A stretch of 64,000 nucleotides of DNA from Cypionkella sp049896245 (GTDB taxonomy: Bacteria > Pseudomonadota > Alphaproteobacteria > Rhodobacterales > Rhodobacteraceae). Made by a program: the position numbers and the translations under genes. The stretch lies in assembly GCF_049896245.1 (NCBI RefSeq), contig NZ_JAFCTX010000023.1:14159-78158 (forward strand), in the 5' to 3' direction. Shown piece by piece: positions 52,165-61,178 of this stretch (its first letter is position 1; each line of letters begins with the position of its first letter). The notes below the pieces were generated by a model. It saw nothing but the letters and a program-made list of their open reading frames with translations. It had not been told where the DNA came from and made no database searches.

Positions 52165-53190
52165 TCATATCCCGGCGCGATCCAAGGGTCTGCGAGCGCG
52201 ATCTTTGGATTCAAGTTGTGAAAGGGCGGAAAAAAGCGCCTCGGATCGGCTGAAGCGGGCTGATTTGCGGGCGGCGGCCTCGACAAGGAAGGCGGTTTCC
52301 GGGCGGGCGGGGGCGTGCAACAACGCCGATCCGGGCAGCAGGGTTGAGGCTGCGGTGCGGGTCAGCGACAGGCCCAGCCAGCCGAGTTTTTGCCAGCCAT
52401 TGGTGCGGGCGCGGGCGGTGATGCTGTCATATCCGTTGCGCGCCACAGCGCCGCCGATACCGGCATAGACATGGCGGGCGGCGTAGATGCCGGGGCGGCA
52501 GGTCAGCGGGAGTGCGGAAATCCCGGCCTCGGAATGTTGGTAAAGCGCGCGGGCTTCGGTCAGCAGGCGTTGGGTCAGCGCGCGCAGGGCGGGGGTGGCT
52601 TCCGAGTTATGCAGGAAGGCGGCGGGGGTGATGCGGGCTTGATCGAGCCATTCGAGCGGCAAATAGAGCCGCCCTGCCCGCGCGTCTTCGCCAATGTCGC
52701 GGGCGATGTTGGTCAGTTGCATGGCAAGTCCCAGATCGCAGGCGCGCGCCAAGGCATCGGCGTCGCGCACCCGCATCAGCACGCACATCATCGCGCCCAC
52801 CGCACTGGCGACGCGGGCGCAGTAGGATAGCAGGTCGGGCAGGGTTTGGTATTGGCGGCCAAAGGCATCCCAGGCGAGGCCTTCGAGCAGAGCGTCTGGC
52901 AGGGCGCGCGGCATCTCGAAATCCTCAACCACGGCGGCGAAGGCACGATCAGCGGGGGCGTTGCGGGGGCGGCCTGCGTAGACCAGATCAAGGCGGTCGC
53001 GCAGGGCGAGCACGGCGGGGGCTTTGTCATCGCTGTCATCCACCGCATCATCGGCGAGGCGGCAGAAAGCATAGAGGGCTAGGGCGGGGTCGCGGACATG
53101 GGTGGGCAGCAGGCGGGATGCGGCGTGGAACGACAGCGACCCGGTGCGGATCGCCTCGCGGCAATGGGCCATGTCGGCGGGGGCGATCAT
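52165..53190 (-). CDS. crtB: Phytoene synthase
   Basis: CrtB (341 aa) joins two GGPP into phytoene. The two Asp-rich motifs are present: DDAVDDSDD near residue 48 and NIARDIGEDARAGRLYLP near residue 161. The N-terminus AHCREAIRTGSLSFHAASRLLP is typical. ATG overlaps the crtI stop by 4 bases. The C-terminal 30 residues (arginine-rich) are longer than needed. Confidence 0.96.
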   Translation of the reverse strand: MIAPADMAHCREAIRTGSLSFHAASRLLPTHVRDPALALYAFCRLADDAVDDSDDKAPAVLALRDRLDLVYAGRPRNAPADRAFAAVVEDFEMPRALPDALLEGLAWDAFGRQYQTLPDLLSYCARVASAVGAMMCVLMRVRDADALARACDLGLAMQLTNIARDIGEDARAGRLYLPLEWLDQARITPAAFLHNSEATPALRALTQRLLTEARALYQHSEAGISALPLTCRPGIYAARHVYAGIGGAVARNGYDSITARARTNGWQKLGWLGLSLTRTAASTLLPGSALLHAPARPETAFLVEAAARKSARFSRSEALFSALSQLESKDRARRPLDRAGI

Positions 53191-54749
53191 TCGGCTGCCA
53201 TGCGGATTGGGGCGGCGCGGGGGGCGTCGGGGACGAGGGTGCCGAGGACTTCGGCGCTGGCGATCACCCCCGGCAGGCCCGCGCCGGGATGGGTGCCTGC
53301 GCCGACGAGGTATAGGCCTTTGGCTTCCTCGGATACGTTATGCGGGCGGAACCACGCGGATTGCAGGATGCGCGGTTCGATGGAAAAGCCACTGCCGAAG
53401 GGCGACAGGTAGCGGGTTTGAAAGCTGTTGGGGGTGAACACCAGTTGCTCGGACAGATGGTCGCCAAGGCCGGGGAGCAGGCGGTCTTCCAGCATCTTTT
53501 GCATTTTCTGGCGGTAGGGTTCGGCCTCGGTTGCCCAATCGGTGTCGCCGATACCCAGATGCGGCACGGGGGAGAGGGCGTAGAAGGTGTCGTCGCCCAA
53601 CGGGGCAACCGACGGATCGGTGACAGAGGGGCGGTGGACGTAAAGGCTCATGTCGTCGGCGAGTTTGCCGCGGATGAAGATATCGCGGATGTGGTCCTTG
53701 TAGCGGGGGCCAACGAGGATGGTGTGGTGGCCCGCCTCGGGCCATTTCAGGCGAGTGCCTTTGGTGCCGAAATACCAGACGAACAGGCCCATCGACCAGC
53801 GTTTGCGCGCGAGTTTGCCGGGGGTCCAGCGTTTGCGGGGGTGGTTGCGCAGCAGGCGGTCATAGGTGTGGCCGGCATCGGCGTTTGAGACCACGATATC
53901 GGCGGCGATCACCGCGCCATCGGTCAGGCGGACGCCGGTGGCGCGGCCATTTTCCAGCAGAATTTCATCGACTTCGGCGTTCAGGCGCAGGGTGCCGCCT
54001 TGCGCCGTGATCACTCCGGCCATCGCCAAGGCTATCGCCGCGACCCCCCCCATCGCGTAATGGACGCCGAATTCCTTCTCAAGATGGCTGACGAGGATAT
54101 ACATTGAGGTGACGTGAAACGGATCGCCGCCGATGAACAGCGGGTGGAATGACAGCGCGAACCGCAGGCGTTCGTCTTTGACGCGGGATGCGGCATGGGC
54201 GTAAACCGATTTGTCAGCGCGCAGCATCGCAAAGGTGGGCAGCACTTTCAGCAAGTCGGCAAAGCGGTGCATCGAGCGGCGGCCAAGGTTTTCAAAGCCG
54301 AACCAATAGCGCTTTTCGCTGTCTTTCAGGAATTTGTCATAGCCGGGAAGGTCGCCGGGCGACAGCCGCGCCACCTCGGCCCGCATCGCATCGGTGGATT
54401 GGCGGGCGGTGAAGGTGGAGCCATCCTGCCATTGGATCTGATAAAACGCCTCAAGTGCCTTCAGATCAACGTCGCGGTCAAAGTCGCGCCCGCAAGCCGC
54501 CCAAAGATCGCGCAGGCCCTGCGGCACGGTCACGATTGTCGGGCCAAGATCAAAGCGGTGGCCGCCTTGGGCAATCGAGGAGCCGCGCCCGCCGGGCATA
54601 TCCAGCCGGTCAATCACCGTGACGCGGTAGCCTTTTGCCCCCAGCCGCATCGCCGCAGCAAGGCCACCAAGGCCTGCGCCTATTACGATGGCATCGGCCC
54701 CAGAGGTTTGGGGAGTGGCTGTGCGGGGGGTTTTGGAATCTGTCAGCAT
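53187..54749 (-). CDS. crtI: Phytoene desaturase
   Basis: CrtI (520 aa) desaturates phytoene to neurosporene. FAD motif VIGAGLGGLAAAMRLGAKGY starts near residue 22, and the C-terminal bacterial desaturase signature is in YLVGAGTHPGAGLPGVIASAEV. ATG 54749 stands just before a PpsR-type box. Divergent from crtA; forms an operon with crtB and tspO. Confidence 0.97.
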   Translation of the reverse strand: MLTDSKTPRTATPQTSGADAIVIGAGLGGLAAAMRLGAKGYRVTVIDRLDMPGGRGSSIAQGGHRFDLGPTIVTVPQGLRDLWAACGRDFDRDVDLKALEAFYQIQWQDGSTFTARQSTDAMRAEVARLSPGDLPGYDKFLKDSEKRYWFGFENLGRRSMHRFADLLKVLPTFAMLRADKSVYAHAASRVKDERLRFALSFHPLFIGGDPFHVTSMYILVSHLEKEFGVHYAMGGVAAIALAMAGVITAQGGTLRLNAEVDEILLENGRATGVRLTDGAVIAADIVVSNADAGHTYDRLLRNHPRKRWTPGKLARKRWSMGLFVWYFGTKGTRLKWPEAGHHTILVGPRYKDHIRDIFIRGKLADDMSLYVHRPSVTDPSVAPLGDDTFYALSPVPHLGIGDTDWATEAEPYRQKMQKMLEDRLLPGLGDHLSEQLVFTPNSFQTRYLSPFGSGFSIEPRILQSAWFRPHNVSEEAKGLYLVGAGTHPGAGLPGVIASAEVLGTLVPDAPRAAPIRMAAE

Positions 54750-54764
54750 AAAGTCACGATATAC

Positions 54765-54782
54765 TGTCTAGTGTAATTTACA
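54765..54782. promoter_or_regulatory. crtI: PpsR-type box, crtI side
   Basis: TGTCTAGTGTAATTTACA: TGT and ACA 12 bases apart, 15 bases before the crtI ATG. Confidence 0.75.
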
Positions 54783-54839
54783 ATACTTGCATTTTCATTG
54801 TGTAATCCCGCCATTTCGCTTTGCAGCCGCCGCAAAAAC

Positions 54840-54857
54840 TGTCAGACTATTCTGACA
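54840..54857. promoter_or_regulatory. crtA: PpsR-type box, crtA side
   Basis: TGTCAGACTATTCTGACA is a perfect outer palindrome, about 30 bases before the crtA start region. It is 57 bases from the crtI-side box. Confidence 0.83.
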
Positions 54858-54875
54858 CATGCCCCGCCTGTCCCC

Positions 54876-55604
54876 GTGAGGTCTGCCATAAATACCGTGA
54901 GTCTTTCCTTGTTTCGCTTTACCTCGCTGCCCGCCCGGCTTTGGGTTATCGGGCAAATGGGGGCGGCGCGGCTGTCGTTCATGCGGATGCCAGAGGTGGG
55001 GTTTTGGAAGCTGTGCGGATCGGGCACGGGCGAAGGTTTCACGCCTAGGCCGAATACCGCCGTGTGGGCAATTCTTGCCACTTGGCCCGATGTGGCGACG
55101 GCGCGGCGGGTGATTGACGCGGCCCCGGTGTTCCGGCGCTGGCGCCGCCATTCCGCTGAAAACTGGACGATTTTGCTGGAGCCGACCTCGGCGCGCGGGC
55201 AGTGGTCGGGGCGCGCGCCGTTCACTGCGACGGATGCGCCGAACGCCGGCCTGAACTCTGGGCCGATTGTGGCGCTGACGCGGGCGACGATGCGGGTCTC
55301 GACGTTTTTGCGGTTCTGGCGGCGGGTGCCGGATATCTCAGCCGCCATCGGGCAAGACCCGAATGTGATCTTCAAGATCGGCATCGGCGAGGTGCCGTTG
55401 CTGCATCAGATCACGTTTTCGATCTGGCCGGATGCGGCGAGCATGGCGCATTTCGCGCGCGGGGATGGGCCGCATGGTCGTGCCATTCAGGCGGTGCGGG
55501 CGGAGGGCTGGTTTTCCGAAGAACTTTACGCCCAGTTCCGCATATTGGATGATTGGGGCACATGGGGCGGCCAAAGCCCGCTTGCGATGAAGGACGCCGC
55601 ATGA
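54876..55604 (+). CDS. crtA: Spheroidene monooxygenase
   Basis: CrtA oxidises spheroidene to spheroidenone with oxygen (about 242 aa). Typical stretches are TVSLSLFRFTSLPARLWVIGQMG, FWKLCGSGTGEGFTPRPNTAVWAILATWPD and FKIGIGEVPLLHQITFSIWPD, each in parts. By alignment with other CrtA proteins the first codon should be at 54888, but it reads ATA, although GAGG stands six to seven bases before it. GTG 54876 (used here) and GTG 54897 are alternatives. Its stop overlaps bchI by 4 bases. Confidence 0.92.
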   Translation: MRSAINTVSLSLFRFTSLPARLWVIGQMGAARLSFMRMPEVGFWKLCGSGTGEGFTPRPNTAVWAILATWPDVATARRVIDAAPVFRRWRRHSAENWTILLEPTSARGQWSGRAPFTATDAPNAGLNSGPIVALTRATMRVSTFLRFWRRVPDISAAIGQDPNVIFKIGIGEVPLLHQITFSIWPDAASMAHFARGDGPHGRAIQAVRAEGWFSEELYAQFRILDDWGTWGGQSPLAMKDAA

Positions 55605-56605
55605 GCCAGCCTTTTCCGTTTTCCGCCATCGTCGGCCAAGCTGCGATGAAGCAAGCGATGGTGCTGACCGCGATTGATCCAGGGATAGGCGGCGTCTTGG
55701 TGTTTGGCGACCGTGGCACGGGTAAATCGACGGCGGTGCGGGCTTTGGCTGCGCTGTTGCCGGAAATCATCGCAGTGGAGGGCTGCCCGGTGAACTCGGC
55801 CCGTGTTCAGGACGTGCCGGAATGGGCGGGGGTGACATCGGGCAAGATGATCAAACGCCCGACCCCGATGATTGACCTGCCGCTGGGGGCGACCGAAGAT
55901 CGCGTTGTGGGCGCGCTGGATATCGAGCGGGCACTGACGCGCGGTGAAAAGGCGTTCGAGCCGGGGCTGCTGGCGCGGGCCAACCGGGGGTATTTGTATA
56001 TAGACGAGGTCAACCTGCTGGAGGATCACATCGTCGATCTGCTGCTGGATGTGGCGCAATCGGGTGAGAATGTGGTGGAGCGCGAGGGGCTGTCTATTCG
56101 CCATGCCGCGCGGTTTGTGCTGGTGGGGTCGGGCAACCCGGAAGAAGGCGAGTTGCGGCCTCAGTTGCTGGATCGGTTCGGGTTATCGGTTGAGGTGGCA
56201 TCCCCGCGTGATATTGAAACGCGCGTTGAGGTGATGCGCAGGCGGGATGCCTATGAGAATGACAATGCCGCGTTCATGAAGAAATGGCGGGAGAAGGATA
56301 GCGGCTTGCGCAAGGCGATTTTGGCGGCGCGGGCGGCTTTGCCGGGGCTGAAAACGCCGGGGGTGGTGCTGCATGACTGCGCGGCTTTGTGCATCGCTTT
56401 GGGGTCAGACGGGTTGCGCGGCGAGTTGACGCTGCTGCGGGCGGCGCGGGCGCAGGCGGCGTTTGAGGGGGCCGGGGTGGTGACGCGCGTGCATTTGCGC
56501 ACGGTGGCGGCGAGTGCCTTGGGGCATCGGTTGCGGCGCGATCCGCTGGATGAGGCCGGATCGGGCGCGCGGGTTGCCCGCACCATCGCTGAAGTTTTGC
56601 CGTGA
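55601..56605 (+). CDS. bchI: Magnesium chelatase I subunit
   Basis: BchI (334 aa) is the AAA+ motor of Mg-chelatase. Walker A GDRGTGKSTAVRAL is near residue 35, Walker B YLYIDEVNLLEDHIVDLL near 130, and the sensor-1 region ARFVLVGSGNPEEGELRPQLLDRFG in parts near 170. The ATG at 55601 overlaps crtA; codons upstream belong to crtA. Its stop overlaps the bchD GTG. Confidence 0.98.
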   Translation: MSQPFPFSAIVGQAAMKQAMVLTAIDPGIGGVLVFGDRGTGKSTAVRALAALLPEIIAVEGCPVNSARVQDVPEWAGVTSGKMIKRPTPMIDLPLGATEDRVVGALDIERALTRGEKAFEPGLLARANRGYLYIDEVNLLEDHIVDLLLDVAQSGENVVEREGLSIRHAARFVLVGSGNPEEGELRPQLLDRFGLSVEVASPRDIETRVEVMRRRDAYENDNAAFMKKWREKDSGLRKAILAARAALPGLKTPGVVLHDCAALCIALGSDGLRGELTLLRAARAQAAFEGAGVVTRVHLRTVAASALGHRLRRDPLDEAGSGARVARTIAEVLP

Positions 56606-58257
56606 GCGAGCCGCTGTCGCCATGGGGCCGGGTTGAGGCTGCGCTGGCGGTGCTGGCGGTTGATCCGGCGGGGGTGAAGGGGCTTTGGTTGAGGGCGCGG
56701 AGTAGCCCGGTGCGCGATGTGGTGATGCAGGCGCTGCCGGTGGCGCAGCGGATACATCCGGGGATCGACGATGTGGCTTTGTTTGGTGGCGTCGATCTGG
56801 CGGCGACGTTAAGCGCGGGGCAGGTGCGGCGGAGTTTGGGGATTTTGTCAGGGACAGCACCTGTGGTTCTGACGATGGCGGAACGCTGCCCCCCTGCCCT
56901 CGCGGCGCGGTTGGCGCGGTGGTTGGATGATCGTGGCCCGTGTCTGGTGGCGCTGGATGAGGGGGCGCAGGCGGAGGAGGTTTTGGCCCCGGCGCTGGCG
57001 GATCGGCTGGGGTTATTCCTCGATCTGGGGGAGTTGGGGTATTCGGATATCGGCGCGCTGGTGCTGCCAGTGGAGCGGATCGCGGCGGCGCGGGGGCGGT
57101 TGGCGGGGGTGGTTTTGCCTGCGGGGGCGCTGGAAAGTCTGACGGTGGTGGCAAGCGCGATGGGCATCGCCAGCCTGCGCGCGCCGTTGTTGGCCATTGC
57201 GGTGGCGCGGGCACTGGCGGCTTGGCGGGGCGAGGCTGTGGCTTCGGACGATACCCTGCGTCATGCGGCGGAGTTGACGTTGGCGCATCGGGGGGATTTG
57301 CCTGAAGTGGCGGAGGAGCAGGAGAGTGCGCCGCCGCAGCCGGAACCGGGGGAGGCAGAGGCGCAGCAAAACCCGCAAAGCGACCGTATCCCGGATGAGA
57401 TTTTGCTGGAAGCGGTGCGCGCGGCCCTGCCCGCTGATCTGCTGGCGCGGCTGGCGGCGGGCAAGGCTGCGCGGGCGGCGAAGGGCAGCGGCGGCACTGG
57501 GGCCGCGCGCAAGGGCAACCATCGCGGGCGGCCATTGCCGCCGCGTCCGGGGGTGCCGGGGTCTGGCAAGCGGATTGATCTGGTGGCGACATTGCGCGCG
57601 GCGGCGCCTTGGCAACCCCTGCGACGGCGCACGCCTGATGCGGTGCGGCTGGAAATCCGGACCTCGGATTTGCGGTTGAAGCGGTATCAGGAAACCTCGG
57701 ACCGGGTGTTGATCTTTGCGGTGGATGCGTCGGGATCGTCTGCCTTGTCGCGACTGGCCGAAGCGAAGGGGGCGATTGAATTGCTGCTCGCACAAGCCTA
57801 CGCCCGGCGCGATCACGTCGCGCTGATCGCGTTTCGGGGGGTGGGGGCGGAGTTGTTACTGCCGCCGACCCGGTCGCTGGTGCAGGCCAAGCGGCGGCTG
57901 TCGGGATTGCCGGGGGGCGGTGGCACGCCCTTGGCGGCGGGGTTGCGGATGGCGTTTGATCTGGGGCTGCAAACCCGCGCGCGGGGGATGACGCCGACGA
58001 TTGCGCTGCTGACCGATGGGCGCGGCAATGTAGCACTCGATGGCAGCACCAACCGGGTGGAGGCCGAGACGGATGCGCTGCGCCTGTCGCGGCTGATCTG
58101 TGCAGCGGCGATTCCGGCACTGGTTTTGGATATCGCCAACCGCCCGCAAGCGGCGTTGCAGCGGATGGCGGCGACCCTTGGGGCGGCCTATGTGCCGCTG
58201 CCGCGCGCTGATGCGCACCGGATGTCGGGCGTGCTGCAAGCAGCTTTGGGGGCGTAG
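56602..58257 (+). CDS. bchD: Magnesium chelatase D subunit
   Basis: BchD (551 aa) is the platform subunit of Mg-chelatase. A degenerate AAA+ domain (residues 1-240) lacks an intact P-loop, as usual. An acidic and Pro-rich linker (EEQESAPPQPEPGEAEAQQ) follows. The C-terminal von Willebrand A domain has the metal site FAVDASGSSALSRLAEAKGA and LLTDGRGN. GTG 56602 overlaps bchI by 4 bases. bchO starts directly after the TAG. Confidence 0.97.
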   Translation: MSEPLSPWGRVEAALAVLAVDPAGVKGLWLRARSSPVRDVVMQALPVAQRIHPGIDDVALFGGVDLAATLSAGQVRRSLGILSGTAPVVLTMAERCPPALAARLARWLDDRGPCLVALDEGAQAEEVLAPALADRLGLFLDLGELGYSDIGALVLPVERIAAARGRLAGVVLPAGALESLTVVASAMGIASLRAPLLAIAVARALAAWRGEAVASDDTLRHAAELTLAHRGDLPEVAEEQESAPPQPEPGEAEAQQNPQSDRIPDEILLEAVRAALPADLLARLAAGKAARAAKGSGGTGAARKGNHRGRPLPPRPGVPGSGKRIDLVATLRAAAPWQPLRRRTPDAVRLEIRTSDLRLKRYQETSDRVLIFAVDASGSSALSRLAEAKGAIELLLAQAYARRDHVALIAFRGVGAELLLPPTRSLVQAKRRLSGLPGGGGTPLAAGLRMAFDLGLQTRARGMTPTIALLTDGRGNVALDGSTNRVEAETDALRLSRLICAAAIPALVLDIANRPQAALQRMAATLGAAYVPLPRADAHRMSGVLQAALGA

Positions 58258-59136
58258 ATGCTGGCCCCGGTGATCCCCGCAGATTGGCCGTTTCGCAGCG
58301 CCTCGCAGCATGTCCGCTGTAAGGGCCATCTGTGGCATGTGCAGGAGATTGGCAGCGGTCCGGTGGTTTTGCTGCTGCATGGCGCGGGGGGGGCGACGCA
58401 TAGCTTTCGCCATTTGATCCCGCTTTTAAGCACGGATTACCGGGTGATCGCGCTGGATTTACCCGGTCAGGGCTTTACCTCGCTCGGCAATCGCGCGCGG
58501 TGCAATCTGGATGCGATGGCGGAGGATGTGGCCGCGCTGATCGCGCAGCAGGGCTGGCATCCGGTTGCGATTATTGGACATTCTGCGGGGGCTGCGGTTG
58601 CTTTGAGATTGGCCGAGATCAGCCCCCCGCAAGCCGTGATCGGCATCAACGCCGCCTTGGGCGGGTTTGAGGGCGTGGCGGGGTGGTTGTTTCCGGCGCT
58701 GGCGAACCTGCTTGCGCGCCTGCCCTTGGTGCCGCAGCTGTTCAGCAAACTGGCGGGGACGACGCGTCAGGTGCATCAGCTTTTGGCCTCGACAGGCTCG
58801 CGGATTGATGCGGCGGGCGAGGCGCAATATTTGCATCTTTTGCGCCAGCCGGGGCATGTGGCGGCGACTTTGGCGATGATGGCACAGTGGCAGTTGGATG
58901 GCTTGCTGAACCGCCTGCCGCAACAGGTGGTGCCGTGTTTGCTGATCACCGCCAGCGCCGACCGGGCAGTGCCGCCTGTGGTGTCGCAGCGGGCGGCGGC
59001 GGTGATGTCAAACGCGGAATGGATCGACCTGCCGCGTTTTGGGCACCTGGTGCATGAGGAAGCGCCGGAGCAGGTGGCGGCGCTGATCCGTGATTTCTTA
59101 GAGGCCCGCGCAAAGGCGGACCCGCTATGCGCTTAG
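58258..59136 (+). CDS. bchO: BchO, alpha/beta hydrolase linked to Mg-chelatase
   Basis: BchO (292 aa) is an alpha/beta hydrolase-fold protein always next to bchID. Oxyanion-region LLLHGAGGATHSF, nucleophile GHSAGAAVALRLA (about residue 103) and a late FGHLVHEEAPEQ with the catalytic His are seen. It is related to the Mg-chelatase accessory hydrolases; its precise reaction is not settled. The first base follows the bchD stop. Its end overlaps hemC by 4 bases tail to tail. Confidence 0.94.
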   Translation: MLAPVIPADWPFRSASQHVRCKGHLWHVQEIGSGPVVLLLHGAGGATHSFRHLIPLLSTDYRVIALDLPGQGFTSLGNRARCNLDAMAEDVAALIAQQGWHPVAIIGHSAGAAVALRLAEISPPQAVIGINAALGGFEGVAGWLFPALANLLARLPLVPQLFSKLAGTTRQVHQLLASTGSRIDAAGEAQYLHLLRQPGHVAATLAMMAQWQLDGLLNRLPQQVVPCLLITASADRAVPPVVSQRAAAVMSNAEWIDLPRFGHLVHEEAPEQVAALIRDFLEARAKADPLCA

Positions 59137-60068
59137 GCGAAAAATCCCGGCCCGGCGCGGCCCAGCAATTCATCGGCGAGTGTCTGACCCAACGCGGTCG
59201 CCTGCGCGATGCCGCCCCGGATTTCCCCGGTGATCACCTTACTGCCATCGGGGCGCAAAATCTCACCGCGCAGCCAAAGCTCATCGCCTTCCAGCACCGC
59301 AAGCCCCGCGATGGGCGTTTCGCACGAGCCATCCAGCCGCGCCAGAAACCCGCGTTCGGCGGCGAGTTGCTGGCCTGTGGGCGTGTGGTGAATGGCGGCC
59401 AGCATGGCTTCGGCGCGTGGGTCGTTCTGACGACGCTCGACGCCAATGGCACCTTGGGCGACGGCGGGCAGCATCTCTGTCACCTCAACCGGGCGGGCGA
59501 CTTCGGCCATGCCAAGCCGGTTCAGCCCGGCCATCGCAAGGAAGGTTGCCGCCGCCACACCGTCATGCAGCTTTTTCATCCGGGTTTGCACGTTGCCGCG
59601 AAACTCGACCAGTTGCAGATCAGGGCGGCGGTGCGCCAGTTGCGCGCGACGGCGCAGGCTGGAGGAGCCGACCACAGCACCTTGCGGCAAATCCAGCAGA
59701 CCGCCGCCGTTCAGCGTCACAAAGCCATCGCGAACATCCTGACGCGGCAGGTAGCAATCCAGCCACAGCCCATCCGGCTGCAAGGTGGGCATGTCTTTCA
59801 TCGCATGGACGGCAATATCAATGCCGCCGTCCAGCAGGGCATCTTCAATCTCTCGGGTAAACAGGCCCTTGCCGCCGATGTCTTTCAACGCGCGGTCTTG
59901 AATTTGATCGCCGGTGACTTTGATCACCACCACCTCGAACGCCTCAACGGGCAGGGTATAGGCGGCCATCAGGCAGCGCCGCACCTCATGCGCCTGCCAC
60001 AGGGCGAGCGGAGAGCCTCGGGTGCCGATTTTGAACGGTTGGGCGGGGGTGGGAAGTGGATGTGTCAT
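59133..60068 (-). CDS. hemC: Porphobilinogen deaminase (hydroxymethylbilane synthase)
   Basis: HemC polymerises four porphobilinogens (311 aa). Family stretches are KIGTRGSPLALWQA, KDIGGKGLFTREIEDALL, VVGSSSLRRRAQL, and the dipyrromethane-cofactor Cys in RLDGSCETPIAG (about residue 249). I chose ATG 60068 (MTHPLPTP); a further 13 codons upstream are open but cross the PpsR-type box region. Divergent from hemE with 81 bases between starts. Confidence 0.96.
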   Translation of the reverse strand: MTHPLPTPAQPFKIGTRGSPLALWQAHEVRRCLMAAYTLPVEAFEVVVIKVTGDQIQDRALKDIGGKGLFTREIEDALLDGGIDIAVHAMKDMPTLQPDGLWLDCYLPRQDVRDGFVTLNGGGLLDLPQGAVVGSSSLRRRAQLAHRRPDLQLVEFRGNVQTRMKKLHDGVAAATFLAMAGLNRLGMAEVARPVEVTEMLPAVAQGAIGVERRQNDPRAEAMLAAIHHTPTGQQLAAERGFLARLDGSCETPIAGLAVLEGDELWLRGEILRPDGSKVITGEIRGGIAQATALGQTLADELLGRAGPGFFA

Positions 60069-60085
60069 GTCTGAAGCAATAACGG

Positions 60086-60103
60086 TGTCACTCTGCGCTG
60101 ACA
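60086..60103. promoter_or_regulatory. PpsR-type box in the hemC-hemE promoter
   Basis: TGTCACTCTGCGCTGACA: TGT and ACA 12 bases apart with four further matching outer positions, centred between the divergent hemC and hemE starts. To my knowledge hemC and hemE are PpsR targets also in Rhodobacter sphaeroides. Confidence 0.78.
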
Positions 60104-60149
60104 ACATCCGCGAACGATCTTGCAGCTTTTTATCGCAACTGGAGTGTCT

Positions 60150-61178
60150 ATGACCAAACTGATCCTGCGCGCCCTTGCGGGCGAAACCCTGGCGACCCCG
60201 CCGATCTGGATGATGCGGCAGGCCGGGCGCTATCTGCCGGAATATCGCGCGACGCGGGCGCAGGCCGGGGATTTTCTGTCACTGTGCTATAACCCGGAAC
60301 TGGCGGCAGAGGTGACGTTGCAGCCGATCCGGCGCTATGGCTTTGATGCCGCTATTCTTTTCGCCGACATTCTTTTGCTGCCGCAGGCGTTGGGGGCGGA
60401 GTTATGGTTTGAAACCGGCGAGGGGCCGAGGTTGTCTACGATCACCACGATGGCAGGGGTTTTGGCGTTGAAGCCGCGAGAGGCGATCCATGATACCCTC
60501 GCGCCGATCTACGAAACCGTACGGATTCTGGCGCGCGAACTGCCGCGCGAGACGACACTGATCGGCTTTGCGGGCGCGCCATGGACGGTCGCGACCTACA
60601 TGATCGCGGGGCGCGGCAGCAAGGATCAGGGTGCTGCGCATGCGTTGAAATCGGCGGATCGCGCGGCGTTTTCGGCGCTGATTGAGGTGATTACTGAGGC
60701 AACGGTTGAATATCTGTCAGCGCAGGTGCAGGCGGGGGCCGAGGTGGTGAAGTTGTTTGACAGCTGGGCTGGCAGCTTGAAAGGTCAGGATTTTCAAGAT
60801 TTTGCGATGAAGCCTGCCGCCCGGATCATCTCTGCGTTGAAGGCCAAGCACCCCGGCCTTCCGGTGATCGCCTTTCCGCGAGAGGCTGGGGCGGGGTATA
60901 TCGGGTTTGCGCAGGCGACCGGGGCGGATTGCGTGGCGATTGATAACTCGGTCAGCCCGGAATGGGCGGCACAGCATGTGCAACCGGGTGGCTGCGTGCA
61001 GGGGAATTTGGCACCGGGGCATATGGTGACGGGCGGGCAGGCGCTTGTCGATGCGACGCGGCGGGTGGTGGGTGCTTTCCGCGGCGGGCCGCATATCTTC
61101 AACCTTGGCCACGGGATTACGCCGGATGCGGACCCGGAGAATGTGGCGCTGATGGTGGAAACGGTCAGGGCGGGATGA
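60150..61178 (+). CDS. hemE: Uroporphyrinogen decarboxylase
   Basis: HemE converts uroporphyrinogen III to coproporphyrinogen III (342 aa). The N-terminal signature PPIWMMRQAGRYLPEYRATR is near residue 20, and the second signature GFAGAPWTVATYMIAG near 136. CTGGAG lies six bases before ATG 60150; an in-frame ATG at 60120 lacks support. Its stop overlaps the bciA ATG. Confidence 0.97.
   Translation: MTKLILRALAGETLATPPIWMMRQAGRYLPEYRATRAQAGDFLSLCYNPELAAEVTLQPIRRYGFDAAILFADILLLPQALGAELWFETGEGPRLSTITTMAGVLALKPREAIHDTLAPIYETVRILARELPRETTLIGFAGAPWTVATYMIAGRGSKDQGAAHALKSADRAAFSALIEVITEATVEYLSAQVQAGAEVVKLFDSWAGSLKGQDFQDFAMKPAARIISALKAKHPGLPVIAFPREAGAGYIGFAQATGADCVAIDNSVSPEWAAQHVQPGGCVQGNLAPGHMVTGGQALVDATRRVVGAFRGGPHIFNLGHGITPDADPENVALMVETVRAG

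Noticed and set aside
56405..58120. Long minus-strand open frame (571 codons) opposite bchI/bchD
   Set aside because: Pro/Ala/Ser-rich low-complexity translation caused by high GC in the antisense of bchD.
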